A stretch of DNA of 64,000 nucleotides from Bacillota bacterium. Its GTDB lineage: Bacteria; Bacillota; Clostridia; Lachnospirales; Bianqueaceae. This document shows positions 25,727-33,793 of this stretch, piece by piece. Made by a program: the position numbers and the translations under genes. The stretch lies in the NCBI GenBank assembly GCA_017442535.1, contig JAFRZL010000028.1, positions 45,669 to 109,668 of the forward strand. Direction: 5' to 3'. A model generated the notes under the pieces. It was not told the origin of the DNA. It saw nothing but the letters and a program-made list of their open reading frames with translations, and did not search any database. Every line of letters starts with the position of its first letter. Within the stretch, counting starts at the first letter, position 1.

Positions 25727-27886
25727 TTACTTGGCCGGATTGACCGGGTTGACCATCTCGTCTTCCCGCCGGGTCCGGACGCCTTCACGGGCGGTCTTGC
25801 CATAGGGGAAAGCCAGATAGTCCTGCTGTGTGAGACCTTCGAGCACTTCAAAGTACTCTCCTTCCCACATCTGGCGGCCGAGCTGCACATAACGCTTCTC
25901 CAGCACGCCGTCCCTATCGGCCAGAACATAGTAGCGGCCGTCTTCCTCCCGGATATACATCGAAGGAATGCAGAAGCTTTCCTCGGATGCGCTGTCCGTC
26001 TTATTCATGGTGAGCTCGATGCCGGAACCCTCCGGCTCCACGCTGTCGGTCTCGAAATAGATCGTGACCGGATAGAAGGAGACATTGGGGTTAGCCGAAC
26101 TTCCGAAGCCTCCCGCGGATTCGGGGATCTCTCCGATAGCGGAGATATGGCCTTCGTAAGTCTGTCCGGTCATCCAGGAGGTGCCGTACACCGTATCGCC
26201 CAAGGCGAGCTGCCCCAGATCAAATTCCGAAATGGTGGCCGTGACGTAGAAGCCGTCGGTTCCGCTGACGACCGCAAAAGGTTCTCCGTACAGATTGCCG
26301 GTGGGATCCAGACTGGTCACCGTTCCGTTCACACTGCTCAGCACCACCGTTTCATACAGCTTTTTCTCGGTCTTCTCGAGCTCCAGTCCGGCCATTTTCT
26401 GACTGATCTCCAGATCGCGGATCTCGACTTCTTTCTCGGCGATCTGCTGCAGCAGCTCGGCTTTGGTCGGCCCCGAAGGAACATACGGCGGATAATAGGG
26501 CGGATAGTAAGGCTCCGGTTCGATGGTTCCCGGATCCTCGCCCGGGTCTTCCTGTTGTACCGTGTAGTACAGATTATAGACGCCGCCATGCTCCAGCTTA
26601 ACCTGGAAGCGGTTGTCCACGGGCTCCTTTTCCTCCAGGATGTCGCTGCCGACGATGCTCACCTGCTCGACCTCGATCTCGGCGCTTTCCAGATTCAGCG
26701 AGAGCGTCATGGGCCCCGGAAAAGCATCTTCAGGTACGATCATGATGATGGACTGTATATCCATCGGGATCTGATAGAGACCCAGATTATAGATCTCGCC
26801 GCCCTTCGGCGCGGCCGCATCCCCGGTGCAGAAATACCAGGAGTACTCGATGTCGCCGTCTTTTTCGTCCTTCTCGGTCTTGTCGAAGACGCAGTAGACC
26901 GGCTCATCGATCCTGTCCTTATAGAAGGAAGCCGTCATTTTAGTCGTGTTGGAGATCCAGTAGTGGTAGGGATCCCTTTCCGTTCCGGTGCCGGAATAAG
27001 GTTTGCTGCGGTCGGTCAGTACCTGCAACGGCCCCTCTGCAGGCTCGGGCTCGACCGGTGTGGGATCATCCGGCCTCGATTCTTCATGAGAGGATTCTTC
27101 GTGAGAGGATTCTTCGTGAGAGGATTCTTCTTCGCGGGAGGACTCGTCCTCTTGGGAGGATTCGCCGCCCAGCGAACTTTCCTCATGGCTCGATTCGTCC
27201 TCATGGCTGGTTTCTTCGTGCGAAGAATCGTCAGGCTGAGATTCCTCTCCGGAAGATTCCTCCGCTGCAGACTCTTCCACTTCGGAATCCTCCGCGGATG
27301 ACTCCTCTGCCGAGGATTCACCGGGTGCAGAATCCTGCCCGGAGCTTTCATCGGGAACGGATTCTTCCCCGGAAACATCCTCCGGCGTCCAGGACTCCTC
27401 CGTACGGTCCGAAATTTCCGCGTCCCCCACCGGGGCGGATTCCTCATTCAACCGGGTCCCGTAAAGCGAAGACGCGTCCGACGGCTTGGTGTTTTTGAGA
27501 TCATTCAGTTCCTGCTCCAGGCGGTCGTGCCGGTAGGCCATCGCGTCCAGATTCAGCTGAAGTCTCTCCATATCCAGGTAAAGCTGTGTCGGGTCCAGCT
27601 GCAGGAGCGGATCCCCGACGCGGACCGTCTGGCCTTCCTCCACATAGAATTCCAGCACGCGGTCGTCTTCGCGTCCGTAGACCGACTGCTTATAGCCGGA
27701 CTGCACATAGCCGTAAATGGTATTTTCGTTCCAATATTGTGTGGCCATGAATTCAACGGGATTGACTTTGACCACGAGATTATTCTTCTGATTCTGCTTG
27801 ACCGCGTAGAGAGCGCCCGCCCCTACGGCAGCCGCGGTGATCACGGAGACGGTCCCGATCAGAAAATGTTTAAGCTTTTTATTCAT
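25727..27886 (-). CDS. membrane-fusion/adaptor protein with Ser/Glu-rich variable region
   Basis: A 719-aa HlyD/MacA-type adaptor. A single N-terminal helix (about residues 8-28) anchors it. A lipoyl-like half (VEEGQTVRVGDPLLQLD) and a helical hairpin start follow. An unusual acidic Ser/Glu/His/Asp-rich stretch of roughly 150 residues (about 160-290) interrupts the protein, with repeats of EESSH. The C-terminal half carries beta-barrel and lipoyl segments (VSSVNGTVTSLDPTGN, GQLALGDTVYGTSWMTG). The start overlaps the ATPase gene by 8 bases. Confidence 0.85.
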   Translation of the reverse strand: MNKKLKHFLIGTVSVITAAAVGAGALYAVKQNQKNNLVVKVNPVEFMATQYWNENTIYGYVQSGYKQSVYGREDDRVLEFYVEEGQTVRVGDPLLQLDPTQLYLDMERLQLNLDAMAYRHDRLEQELNDLKNTKPSDASSLYGTRLNEESAPVGDAEISDRTEESWTPEDVSGEESVPDESSGQDSAPGESSAEESSAEDSEVEESAAEESSGEESQPDDSSHEETSHEDESSHEESSLGGESSQEDESSREEESSHEESSHEESSHEESRPDDPTPVEPEPAEGPLQVLTDRSKPYSGTGTERDPYHYWISNTTKMTASFYKDRIDEPVYCVFDKTEKDEKDGDIEYSWYFCTGDAAAPKGGEIYNLGLYQIPMDIQSIIMIVPEDAFPGPMTLSLNLESAEIEVEQVSIVGSDILEEKEPVDNRFQVKLEHGGVYNLYYTVQQEDPGEDPGTIEPEPYYPPYYPPYVPSGPTKAELLQQIAEKEVEIRDLEISQKMAGLELEKTEKKLYETVVLSSVNGTVTSLDPTGNLYGEPFAVVSGTDGFYVTATISEFDLGQLALGDTVYGTSWMTGQTYEGHISAIGEIPESAGGFGSSANPNVSFYPVTIYFETDSVEPEGSGIELTMNKTDSASEESFCIPSMYIREEDGRYYVLADRDGVLEKRYVQLGRQMWEGEYFEVLEGLTQQDYLAFPYGKTAREGVRTRREDEMVNPVNPAK
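27078..27137 (-). repeat. 15-bp coding tandem repeat in the adaptor gene
   Basis: About 3.5 near-identical 15-base units, each encoding five residues (EESSH), starting at 27078, 27093, 27108 and 27123. Units 2 and 3 are identical, and unit 1 differs by one base. The repeat is in frame, so gain or loss of units would change only protein length. Confidence 0.85.
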
Positions 27887-28571
27887 CTGCCGCCTCCTCT
27901 TCCGCCCCGCTGCGCAGTCTGCCGTCCAGGATCGTGAGCTTTCGCCCCGCGTGTCCGGCGATGGAAGGCTCGTGCGTGATCATGATGATCGTCGCGCCCT
28001 CCTGATTCAGCAGGTGAAAAAGTTCCATGATCTGCTCGCCTGAGCGCGTGTCCAGCGCACCTGTCGGCTCATCCGCCAGGATCACGTCCGGATGATTGGC
28101 CATGGCGCGCGCGATGGCTACCCTCTGCTGCTGCCCGCCGGAAAGCTGTGTCGGCCGGAAATTCATGCGGTCCGCCAGTCCGACCTTTCTGAGCAGCTCC
28201 TCGGCGATCTGCCGGCGCTCTTTACGCCGGATACCTGCGTAAATCAGGGGCAGCTCCACATTGTCCAGCGCTGTCTCGCGGGGCAGCAGGTTAAATGTCT
28301 GAAAGACAAATCCGATGCGGTGATTACGCAGCGCCGCCAGCTCGCGGTCCGACTTCTTCAGGACATTCTCTCCATTAAACGTATACTCTCCGGAGGTCGG
28401 CAGATCCAGACAGCCGATAATATTCATCAGCGTGGATTTACCCGAGCCGGAAGGCCCCATAATGGAGAGGAATTCCCCTGCCTCCACCTGCAGCGAAATA
28501 TCTTTCAGGACAGGTACATCCATCTTGCCCTGCAGATAATTCTTGTAAATGCTTTTCAGCTCCAGAATCAT
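27879..28571 (-). CDS. MacB/LolD-type ABC exporter ATPase
   Basis: A 230-aa ATPase. Walker A is GPSGSGKST, Q-loop FVFQTFNLLPRETALDNVELP (Gln), signature LSGGQQQRVAIARAMA, Walker B VILADEPTGALD, and switch His in IIMITHEPSIA. All catalytic residues are present. It partners the permease at 24443-25711. It overlaps both neighbours by a few bases, so the adaptor, ATPase, second adaptor and permease form one operon. Confidence 0.93.
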   Translation of the reverse strand: MILELKSIYKNYLQGKMDVPVLKDISLQVEAGEFLSIMGPSGSGKSTLMNIIGCLDLPTSGEYTFNGENVLKKSDRELAALRNHRIGFVFQTFNLLPRETALDNVELPLIYAGIRRKERRQIAEELLRKVGLADRMNFRPTQLSGGQQQRVAIARAMANHPDVILADEPTGALDTRSGEQIMELFHLLNQEGATIIMITHEPSIAGHAGRKLTILDGRLRSGAEEEAADE

Positions 28572-29776
28572 CGCGTCAGCCCTCCTCTGGGGCCGGGATC
28601 CTCGTCTTCTGCCATGCTGTGAGCCGTATTCATGCCTTCTTTAAGCCCATCGCGCGGAAAAGCGATATAATCGGCCGCTCCGACACCGCTCACTACTTCA
28701 AAGGTATCCGCCGAGGCATCGTAATCGCCGAGGATCAGGGTCTGCTTCGCGAGCTTTCCGTTCCTCTCGATCCAGGCATAGGCGTTTCCTGTCTGCGGCA
28801 TCACAATATAGGCGGCGGGAAGCATCAGTTTGTCGGAGCCGGCATGGGCGGATTTGAGTTCCACCAGGACATGCTGCCCCAGCAGCAGGCCCTCATAGTC
28901 ATCCAGCACAACGTAAAAAGGATACTTGGTCGTTCCATTGGACTTGTCAGATCCGCCGATATAATAGCCGCCCCCTTCCTCAGGGGTGGACTGTGTCAGA
29001 TCGATCTCCTGGATCACACCGCTCCAGGTCTCGTCCTCTTTTACACGGGAACGGACCAGGACCGCGTCACCCTCATGGATCTCACGCACGTTCTGCTCAT
29101 TGATCTGAGCCTTGATACGGAAATCGCCTTCGGCCATGATCGTAATATAATGCTTTTGTTTTCCGGAATAATAGTCCTGATATCCCTCCAGCGCGGTGGG
29201 ATCAAAGCTCTGGATCCGGCCGGACATCTCCGTCTTGACCCGGTCGTCCGCGATCTTCTCATTCAGGCGCTCGATCTCCGCCTGGCGGACTTTTTTATTA
29301 TACTCTTCTTCCTTGATCGTGCTGTAGCGGTTCTGGATCTCGACCGTATACTCGATCTTGTTGGCCTCGGAGGCCTTTTCCTTTTCGTTCTCCAGCGTAT
29401 TGATCTCATTATATATGGAAGTGATCCTGTTATCGATCCGGTCGATATCCAGTTTGGCCTGCTCCAGCTGCAGCTCCAGCTCTTCCGTGTCATAGACGAA
29501 AAGCGCGTCGCCCGCTTTGACCGACTGGCCCTCTTCGACCAGAACCAGTTTGATGCTGCGTCCCTGTTCCGGATCGACATACATCGTCTTCTGCGGCTCC
29601 ACCATTCCGGCAAAGCGGTTCTGTGTCCCCGCGAAACCATTGACACCTGCGAGAACCGCGACACTGTCCACATTGACCGTTTCATCGGATCCGCCCTTCA
29701 GTGCATCACATCCCGCGAAAAGCAACATCCCCGCGAGCAGCGCGCAAAGCGTTTTAACCATCCTGCTCCGGGCCAT
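28568..29776 (-). CDS. lipoprotein periplasmic-adaptor-like protein (HlyD/MacA family)
   Basis: A 402-aa adaptor beginning MARSRMVKTLCALLAGMLLFAGC. The lipobox Cys is residue 23, so it is a lipoprotein anchored outside the membrane. Adaptor elements are a lipoyl-like segment (VLVEEGQSVKAGDALFVYD), a long helical hairpin (about residues 95-180) and beta-barrel segments (IHEGDAVLVRSRVKEDETW). I chose the ATG at 29774-29776, one base after the coaX stop. Longer starts lie inside coaX and lack a ribosome binding site. It is the second adaptor for a single MacB-type exporter. Confidence 0.85.
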   Translation of the reverse strand: MARSRMVKTLCALLAGMLLFAGCDALKGGSDETVNVDSVAVLAGVNGFAGTQNRFAGMVEPQKTMYVDPEQGRSIKLVLVEEGQSVKAGDALFVYDTEELELQLEQAKLDIDRIDNRITSIYNEINTLENEKEKASEANKIEYTVEIQNRYSTIKEEEYNKKVRQAEIERLNEKIADDRVKTEMSGRIQSFDPTALEGYQDYYSGKQKHYITIMAEGDFRIKAQINEQNVREIHEGDAVLVRSRVKEDETWSGVIQEIDLTQSTPEEGGGYYIGGSDKSNGTTKYPFYVVLDDYEGLLLGQHVLVELKSAHAGSDKLMLPAAYIVMPQTGNAYAWIERNGKLAKQTLILGDYDASADTFEVVSGVGAADYIAFPRDGLKEGMNTAHSMAEDEDPGPRGGLTR

Positions 29777-29777
29777 T

Positions 29778-30563
29778 TCAGTTCTTCCTCTCTCCATTGT
29801 TCTGGTTTCTCTGGTAAATGATCCAGAGTCCGTCCAGAACCAGATCATCATCCTGGATAAAATGATGCTTGCAATAAGCCGTGATCGCGGAAGACAAGCC
29901 GCCGGTCGCAACCAGTGTCGTCTTGCAGCCCAGCTCCTCCTCGATTCTGTCCGCCAGTCCGTCCATCATGGCCGCCGTGCCGAAAACGCTTCCCGAACGC
30001 ATGCTGTCCACCGTATTGGTGCCGATGACATGCCGGGGCGCGACCAGATCGATGGCCGGAAGCTGTGAAGTATTACGGGTCAATGTCTCGAGCGCGGTGC
30101 GCACGCCTGCCAGAATGATCGCCCCCCGGAACACTCCGTTCTGGTCGATGATGGACGCCGTCGTGGCTGTTCCAAGATCAAAAACGATCTGCGGCAGCGG
30201 ATATTTGGCAATCGAAGCCACTGCTCCCGCAACCATATCCGCGCCGACCTGAGCGGGATTATCCGTCTTGATATTCAGTCCGGAGCGGATTCCCGGTCCG
30301 ACAACCAGCGGATCCTTCCCGATCAGGAGACGGATGGCACGCCTCAGTACAGAGACCAGCGGAGGCACTACTGTCGCGATGATCGCCCCATCGATCAGGC
30401 CGCTGTCAATGCCCGACAGATCAAACCATGTCTTGAAGCGGATCGCGTACTCCTCCGCCGTCGCGGAAGTATTGGTCTGAAAACGGCCCACATGCCTTGC
30501 GCCGCCCTCATCAATACATCCGATCACCAGATGAGTGTTGCCAACATCAATTGCGATAATCAT
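29778..30563 (-). CDS. coaX: type III pantothenate kinase
   Basis: A 261-aa ASKHA-fold kinase catalysing the first step of coenzyme A synthesis, pantothenate to 4'-phosphopantothenate. The phosphate-binding motif is DVGNTHLVIG at the N-terminus, with GPGIRSGLNI, GADMVAGAVA and IVFDLGTATT further on. I preferred the second ATG (30561-30563) because AGGAG sits seven bases before it. The first ATG, two codons earlier, is almost on top of that site. An ECF S component gene lies upstream beyond a terminator. Confidence 0.92.
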   Translation of the reverse strand: MIIAIDVGNTHLVIGCIDEGGARHVGRFQTNTSATAEEYAIRFKTWFDLSGIDSGLIDGAIIATVVPPLVSVLRRAIRLLIGKDPLVVGPGIRSGLNIKTDNPAQVGADMVAGAVASIAKYPLPQIVFDLGTATTASIIDQNGVFRGAIILAGVRTALETLTRNTSQLPAIDLVAPRHVIGTNTVDSMRSGSVFGTAAMMDGLADRIEEELGCKTTLVATGGLSSAITAYCKHHFIQDDDLVLDGLWIIYQRNQNNGERKN

Positions 30564-30609
30564 ACTCATTCTCCTATCTGTCCGGCCGCTGCCGGGCTCA
30601 ATTACAGAA

Positions 30610-30638
30610 ATCGAGTAGGAGGATATCCCCTACTCGAT
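30610..30638 (-). terminator. terminator downstream of the ECF S component gene
   Basis: A 10-bp perfect stem (ATCGAGTAGG and complement) with a 9-base loop, followed on the minus strand by TTTCTGT. It separates the S-component gene from coaX. No separate coaX promoter is obvious, so some read-through is likely. Confidence 0.6.
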
Positions 30639-30711
30639 ATTATCATCGTACATCCGTTCATCGATCGGAATCATCCTTAATCCGATACATGGCTGTCCCG
30701 GCTAAGCAGGA

Positions 30712-31302
30712 TCAGCGTCCGACAAGCGTTTTTCTTCCTTCATTAATCAGCCGCAGAACCACGGGGCTCAAAACGACATTCAAGACCAGTTCAAAGATAA
30801 AATTCAATCCGACAAGGCCTACGATCATGTACTTGCCTACTGAAGTGAAACCAAGACCCTCTCCCCACGCGCGGATGGTATCCATAAAGAAGACCAGGCA
30901 GCCGATCAGGAAGACTCCGGTATTCACAACGGGACAGATAATGGCTGCACAGATCACAGCCGCGTATTGATTGCGATGCTCCAGCGCCTTGTAAACCAGG
31001 CCTGCCGCAAGTCCTGCCAACACGCCCTTGATCAGTACGGTCGCAATGGTACCGCCTACATTCAGGACCATAAAAGTATTGGCATCACCGGACAGCAGCA
31101 CCGCCGCTCCGAAGACCAGTCCGAGCCACATGCCTGCCAGCGGACCGTACAGAGCACCGCCAAGCACGATCGGGATCAGAACCAGCGAAATCGAGAACGT
31201 ACCGAACCGGATGAACGACCCCGCAAGCTGCAGTGCGATCACGATCGCCGTGAAAATCGCCACACCCGTCAGAACCCTCAGTCTCTTGTGATTGATCGTC
31301 AT
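30712..31302 (-). CDS. ECF transporter substrate-binding S component
   Basis: A 196-aa, six-helix membrane protein of the ECF S-component type, which captures a vitamin and docks with a shared EcfAAT energising module encoded elsewhere. Helix 1 is VLTGVAIFTAIVIALQLAGS, followed by GTFSISLVLIPIVLGGALYGPLAG, typical of these proteins. The vitamin is not readable from sequence. Its position next to coaX makes pantothenate a possibility only. The ATG at 31300-31302 has GGAGG eight bases upstream, better than the in-frame TTG two codons before. Confidence 0.82.
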   Translation of the reverse strand: MTINHKRLRVLTGVAIFTAIVIALQLAGSFIRFGTFSISLVLIPIVLGGALYGPLAGMWLGLVFGAAVLLSGDANTFMVLNVGGTIATVLIKGVLAGLAAGLVYKALEHRNQYAAVICAAIICPVVNTGVFLIGCLVFFMDTIRAWGEGLGFTSVGKYMIVGLVGLNFIFELVLNVVLSPVVLRLINEGRKTLVGR

Positions 31303-31369
31303 ATTCAATTCCTCCTGCTATTGTTTTCAAAGTCGGCAGAATGCCGCAAGCGAAATACAATGCAAAGGT

Positions 31370-31398
31370 ATTATACTATGAGTAAACCGTAATTGCAA
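31370..31398 (-). promoter_or_regulatory. promoter of the ECF S component gene
   Basis: Minus-strand TATAAT (31370-31375) with TTGCAA (31393-31398) 17 bases upstream. The leader is about 60 bases, with a short GGCA...TGCC hairpin and no recognised riboswitch. Confidence 0.6.
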
Positions 31399-31410
31399 GA
31401 CTTCCGAGGC

Positions 31411-31442
31411 AAAAAACCTGTGTGGGAAAGCATGTTTTTCCC
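31411..31442 (-). terminator. weak terminator candidate after the pyrophosphohydrolase gene
   Basis: A short stem (GGGAAA...TTTCCC, 31424-31442) lies 10 bases after the stop on the minus strand. A run of six T's comes about 8 bases beyond it. The gap makes this a poor match to an intrinsic terminator. Confidence 0.35.
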
Positions 31443-31452
31443 ATGCCGTCCC

Positions 31453-31842
31453 TTAGAATCCGCGCATATGCAGCTGGATGGCCGGGTCATTCTCGGCCTC
31501 CTCGAGGCACTGCTCCTCCTCCTCGGTCAGATCATGCTCCAGAAAAACCCGTCCCATAAAGGTGCCATCGCGCTGCGCTTTCATCTTGCGGATGCCTTCG
31601 ACCTCCTCAAGCGTCACGCCGCGCGCTCTGGCGATCGCCTCCACGACTTCCACAACGTCGGCGAGCTCCTCCATGTTGCGCGTCGCGAGATACTCCTTGA
31701 CTTCTTCTCCAAGCCGTACATGCAGCTGGTACATATACTCCTTATCGTCAAGGATGCGGGTGAAAGGTCTGTGGCCTTCTTTGCGCATCTGTTCAGGAAT
31801 CCGGTCGCGTACCAGACGGTTGATCATTACTTGCTTTTTCAT
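31453..31842 (-). CDS. MazG-like nucleoside triphosphate pyrophosphohydrolase
   Basis: A 129-aa all-alpha NTP pyrophosphatase-like protein. It opens with NRLVRDRIPEQM and has the metal-binding helices LGEEVKEYL and EELADVVEVVEAIARARG (E-E...E..D pattern). Family members hydrolyse non-canonical or excess NTPs to NMPs. Related proteins are sometimes labelled phosphoribosyl-ATP pyrophosphohydrolase-like, but no his genes are nearby. I chose the ATG at 31840-31842, seven bases after GAGGT. It follows the YesL-like gene by 22 bases, so the two are likely co-transcribed. Confidence 0.8.
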   Translation of the reverse strand: MKKQVMINRLVRDRIPEQMRKEGHRPFTRILDDKEYMYQLHVRLGEEVKEYLATRNMEELADVVEVVEAIARARGVTLEEVEGIRKMKAQRDGTFMGRVFLEHDLTEEEEQCLEEAENDPAIQLHMRGF

Positions 31843-31864
31843 TTGCATTACCTCACTCTACGGA

Positions 31865-32866
31865 TTACAGCAGATACTGCTCGTCCTCAGACATCTTGGG
31901 CTCGTCGGCATCCTCCCAGGCGGGATCGTCTTCCTCCTCTTCCGGCTTCTCCTCCTGTGCATCAGAGGTCTGAACCGGAGCGGGGTCATCCACCTTAACG
32001 ATCTTGTAATCGTCTTTCTCAACAATCTCATTTCCGCTCTCATCCACGCGGACGTAGCTGTAGTCGCCCTGCTCATCATACTTGGTCTGGTTCAGATAAC
32101 GGTCGATAATCGCCTGCCGCTCCGCGTCCAGACTGAAGCCTTCGATATGCTCCTCCTCCAGCTCAGCATCCTCGGAGGGCATATAATTCTTAAAGACACG
32201 CTCTAACAGAGCCGCGGCAATGTACATGAACAGGCCCGGGACGATAAAGAGCAGACCCATATTGACAAATACGCAGACATAGACGCTGCCGACAAAGAGC
32301 GCCACAAGGATCAGTGTCGTCAGCAGATGTTTATTGCCCATCAGGAACGAATACTTGATGAATTCCTTGGTCTTCATCTCAAAGCGGGCGACCATATCCG
32401 GGATATAATTGGAGGCAATGATAATCTCGATGCCTACCAGGATCTCCAGCGGCATCAGTACATACAGAGACTTGCCGAAGCTGGAGCGGTTGTAGAGGAT
32501 CAGCCAAAGATTATAAATAATCACCATCAGAACTGTAGAGAGGATCAGGCTGATGATCATGCACTGCTTATAGTTCATCTTGAAAGAATGCCAGAAATCA
32601 CGCATCGTGTAGGTATCCGTGCCGCGCTGCTTCTTGCCGAGGGCATAGCAGACCGCGCAGGTCGCCGGACACCAGTGCAGCAGAAGCACATAGATGATGA
32701 TAAGCGTCACAGGAACAGGGAGGCTTGCGAAAATACCGGTCGTCAGCAGAATCATGACCGGCAGCATACCGCTCATCGTGGCCCAGACCGCGCTCAGCAT
32801 GATCATATCAAATACGAGCGTGCCGTATTTCATGAATGGCCCTTCCATATCAAAAAACTTTGCCAT
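31865..32866 (-). CDS. YesL/DUF624-like membrane protein with acidic C-terminal tail
   Basis: A 333-aa membrane protein with five to six helices in residues 15-235. The N-terminus (KFFDMEGPFMKYGTLVFDM) and the NYKQCMIISLILSTVLMVI segment are DUF624/YesL-like. The last ~100 residues are hydrophilic and very acidic (EEKPEEEEDDPAWEDADE) and probably cytoplasmic. YesL-type proteins often accompany carbohydrate-use genes, but their role is not established. The second ATG (32864-32866) is best spaced from GAGGGGG. A promoter lies at 32915-32943. Confidence 0.72.
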   Translation of the reverse strand: MAKFFDMEGPFMKYGTLVFDMIMLSAVWATMSGMLPVMILLTTGIFASLPVPVTLIIIYVLLLHWCPATCAVCYALGKKQRGTDTYTMRDFWHSFKMNYKQCMIISLILSTVLMVIIYNLWLILYNRSSFGKSLYVLMPLEILVGIEIIIASNYIPDMVARFEMKTKEFIKYSFLMGNKHLLTTLILVALFVGSVYVCVFVNMGLLFIVPGLFMYIAAALLERVFKNYMPSEDAELEEEHIEGFSLDAERQAIIDRYLNQTKYDEQGDYSYVRVDESGNEIVEKDDYKIVKVDDPAPVQTSDAQEEKPEEEEDDPAWEDADEPKMSEDEQYLL

Positions 32867-32914
32867 ATACATACCCCCTCAATAGTGCGTGGGAACACTG
32901 TGTTACTGATTTTG

Positions 32915-32943
32915 ATTATAACCGATTTGCCGTTTTGATACAA
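32915..32943 (-). promoter_or_regulatory. promoter of the YesL-like gene
   Basis: Minus-strand TATAAT (32915-32920) and TTGTAT (32938-32943) with a 17-base spacer. Just downstream an 11-base inverted repeat, AACAC-T-GTGTT (32894-32904), sits close to the expected transcription start and could be an operator. Confidence 0.6.
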
Positions 32944-32985
32944 CCTTTGTTTGTGTACAGTGTATGAACGATTTGTAAATTCGAA

Positions 32986-33012
32986 GGCTCCGGACAATCC
33001 TTGTCCGGAGCC
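32986..33012 (-). terminator. terminator of the hfq-to-rpiA operon
   Basis: An 11-bp stem (GGCTCCGGACA with complement) and 5-base loop, 34 bases after the rpiA stop. The minus-strand tail, TCGAATTT, is only moderately T-rich. Confidence 0.65.
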
Positions 33013-33046
33013 TCGATTTCAGCTTATTAAAATGGTTCGGCCCGTG

Positions 33047-33745
33047 TTACGAGCACAGCACGATCGGATCAAATCCGATAAAAAGTCCCGTCTCGACCAC
33101 GCCTACGATGGCTTTCATGTCCCTTTCCAGCGTCTCCGGCACTTTGTTAAAATGCGCGTCCAGAATAAAATTGCCGAATTCCGTGATCACAGGGCCGTCT
33201 TTTGCTTTGGCCAGGCGCATCTCCACCCGGTCCGCGCCAAGCGTGAAGAGCTGCTCGCGCACATAATTGACGGACTGGCACTGGCATTCCACCGGGATCG
33301 AGAATTTCTCACAGATTTGACTGACCCGCTTGCTGTCATCGATCAGGATATAGCGTTTGGGGCAGGCGGCCATCACGAGCTTCTCGCGGTACATGGCGCC
33401 GCCGCGGCCCTTGACCAGCCAGCCGTGAGGATCCACTTCATCGGCACCGTCAAAGCACCAGTCGGGACGAACCGAAAGCAATGTAGCGGTCGGGATCCCC
33501 CAGTTGCTGCAGTGGATCTCCATCTCCTGAGACGTCGGCACCGCAATGATACGAAGCCCTTCCTCCCTGACCCGGCGCGCGATCGCTTCTGCCGCGAGCA
33601 GTGACGTGGAGCCCGATCCGAAGCCGATCACATCCCCGTCTTTGGCGAGGGCGGCCAGTTTTGCGGCCACCGCTTCTTTGGCTTCTCGATGTGAGATGGT
33701 ACCGTTCCAGTGCATGGTCTGCTTATATTCCTGTTTCCATTCCAT
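33047..33745 (-). CDS. rpiA: ribose-5-phosphate isomerase A
   Basis: A 232-aa enzyme interconverting ribose-5-phosphate and ribulose-5-phosphate in the pentose phosphate pathway. It shows IGFGSGSTSLLAAEAI (phosphate loop), CFDGADEVDPHG (catalytic Asp-Glu-Asp region, DGADEID in most homologues), KGRGGAMYREKL (catalytic Lys, usually KGGGGA) and TEFGNFILD. The ATG at 33743-33745 has a GGGG site about 11 bases upstream, slightly far. It is the last gene of the run that begins with hfq. Confidence 0.93.
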   Translation of the reverse strand: MEWKQEYKQTMHWNGTISHREAKEAVAAKLAALAKDGDVIGFGSGSTSLLAAEAIARRVREEGLRIIAVPTSQEMEIHCSNWGIPTATLLSVRPDWCFDGADEVDPHGWLVKGRGGAMYREKLVMAACPKRYILIDDSKRVSQICEKFSIPVECQCQSVNYVREQLFTLGADRVEMRLAKAKDGPVITEFGNFILDAHFNKVPETLERDMKAIVGVVETGLFIGFDPIVLCS

Positions 33746-33793
33746 GATATTCTTGCCCCTTTCTGATGATAGTCATAAGAACCTCCTGGGCGG

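Noticed and set aside
25295..27301. 668-codon plus-strand frame opposite the exporter permease and adaptor genes
   Set aside because: It spans two well-supported minus-strand genes and their junction. The translation is repetitive and has no family features.
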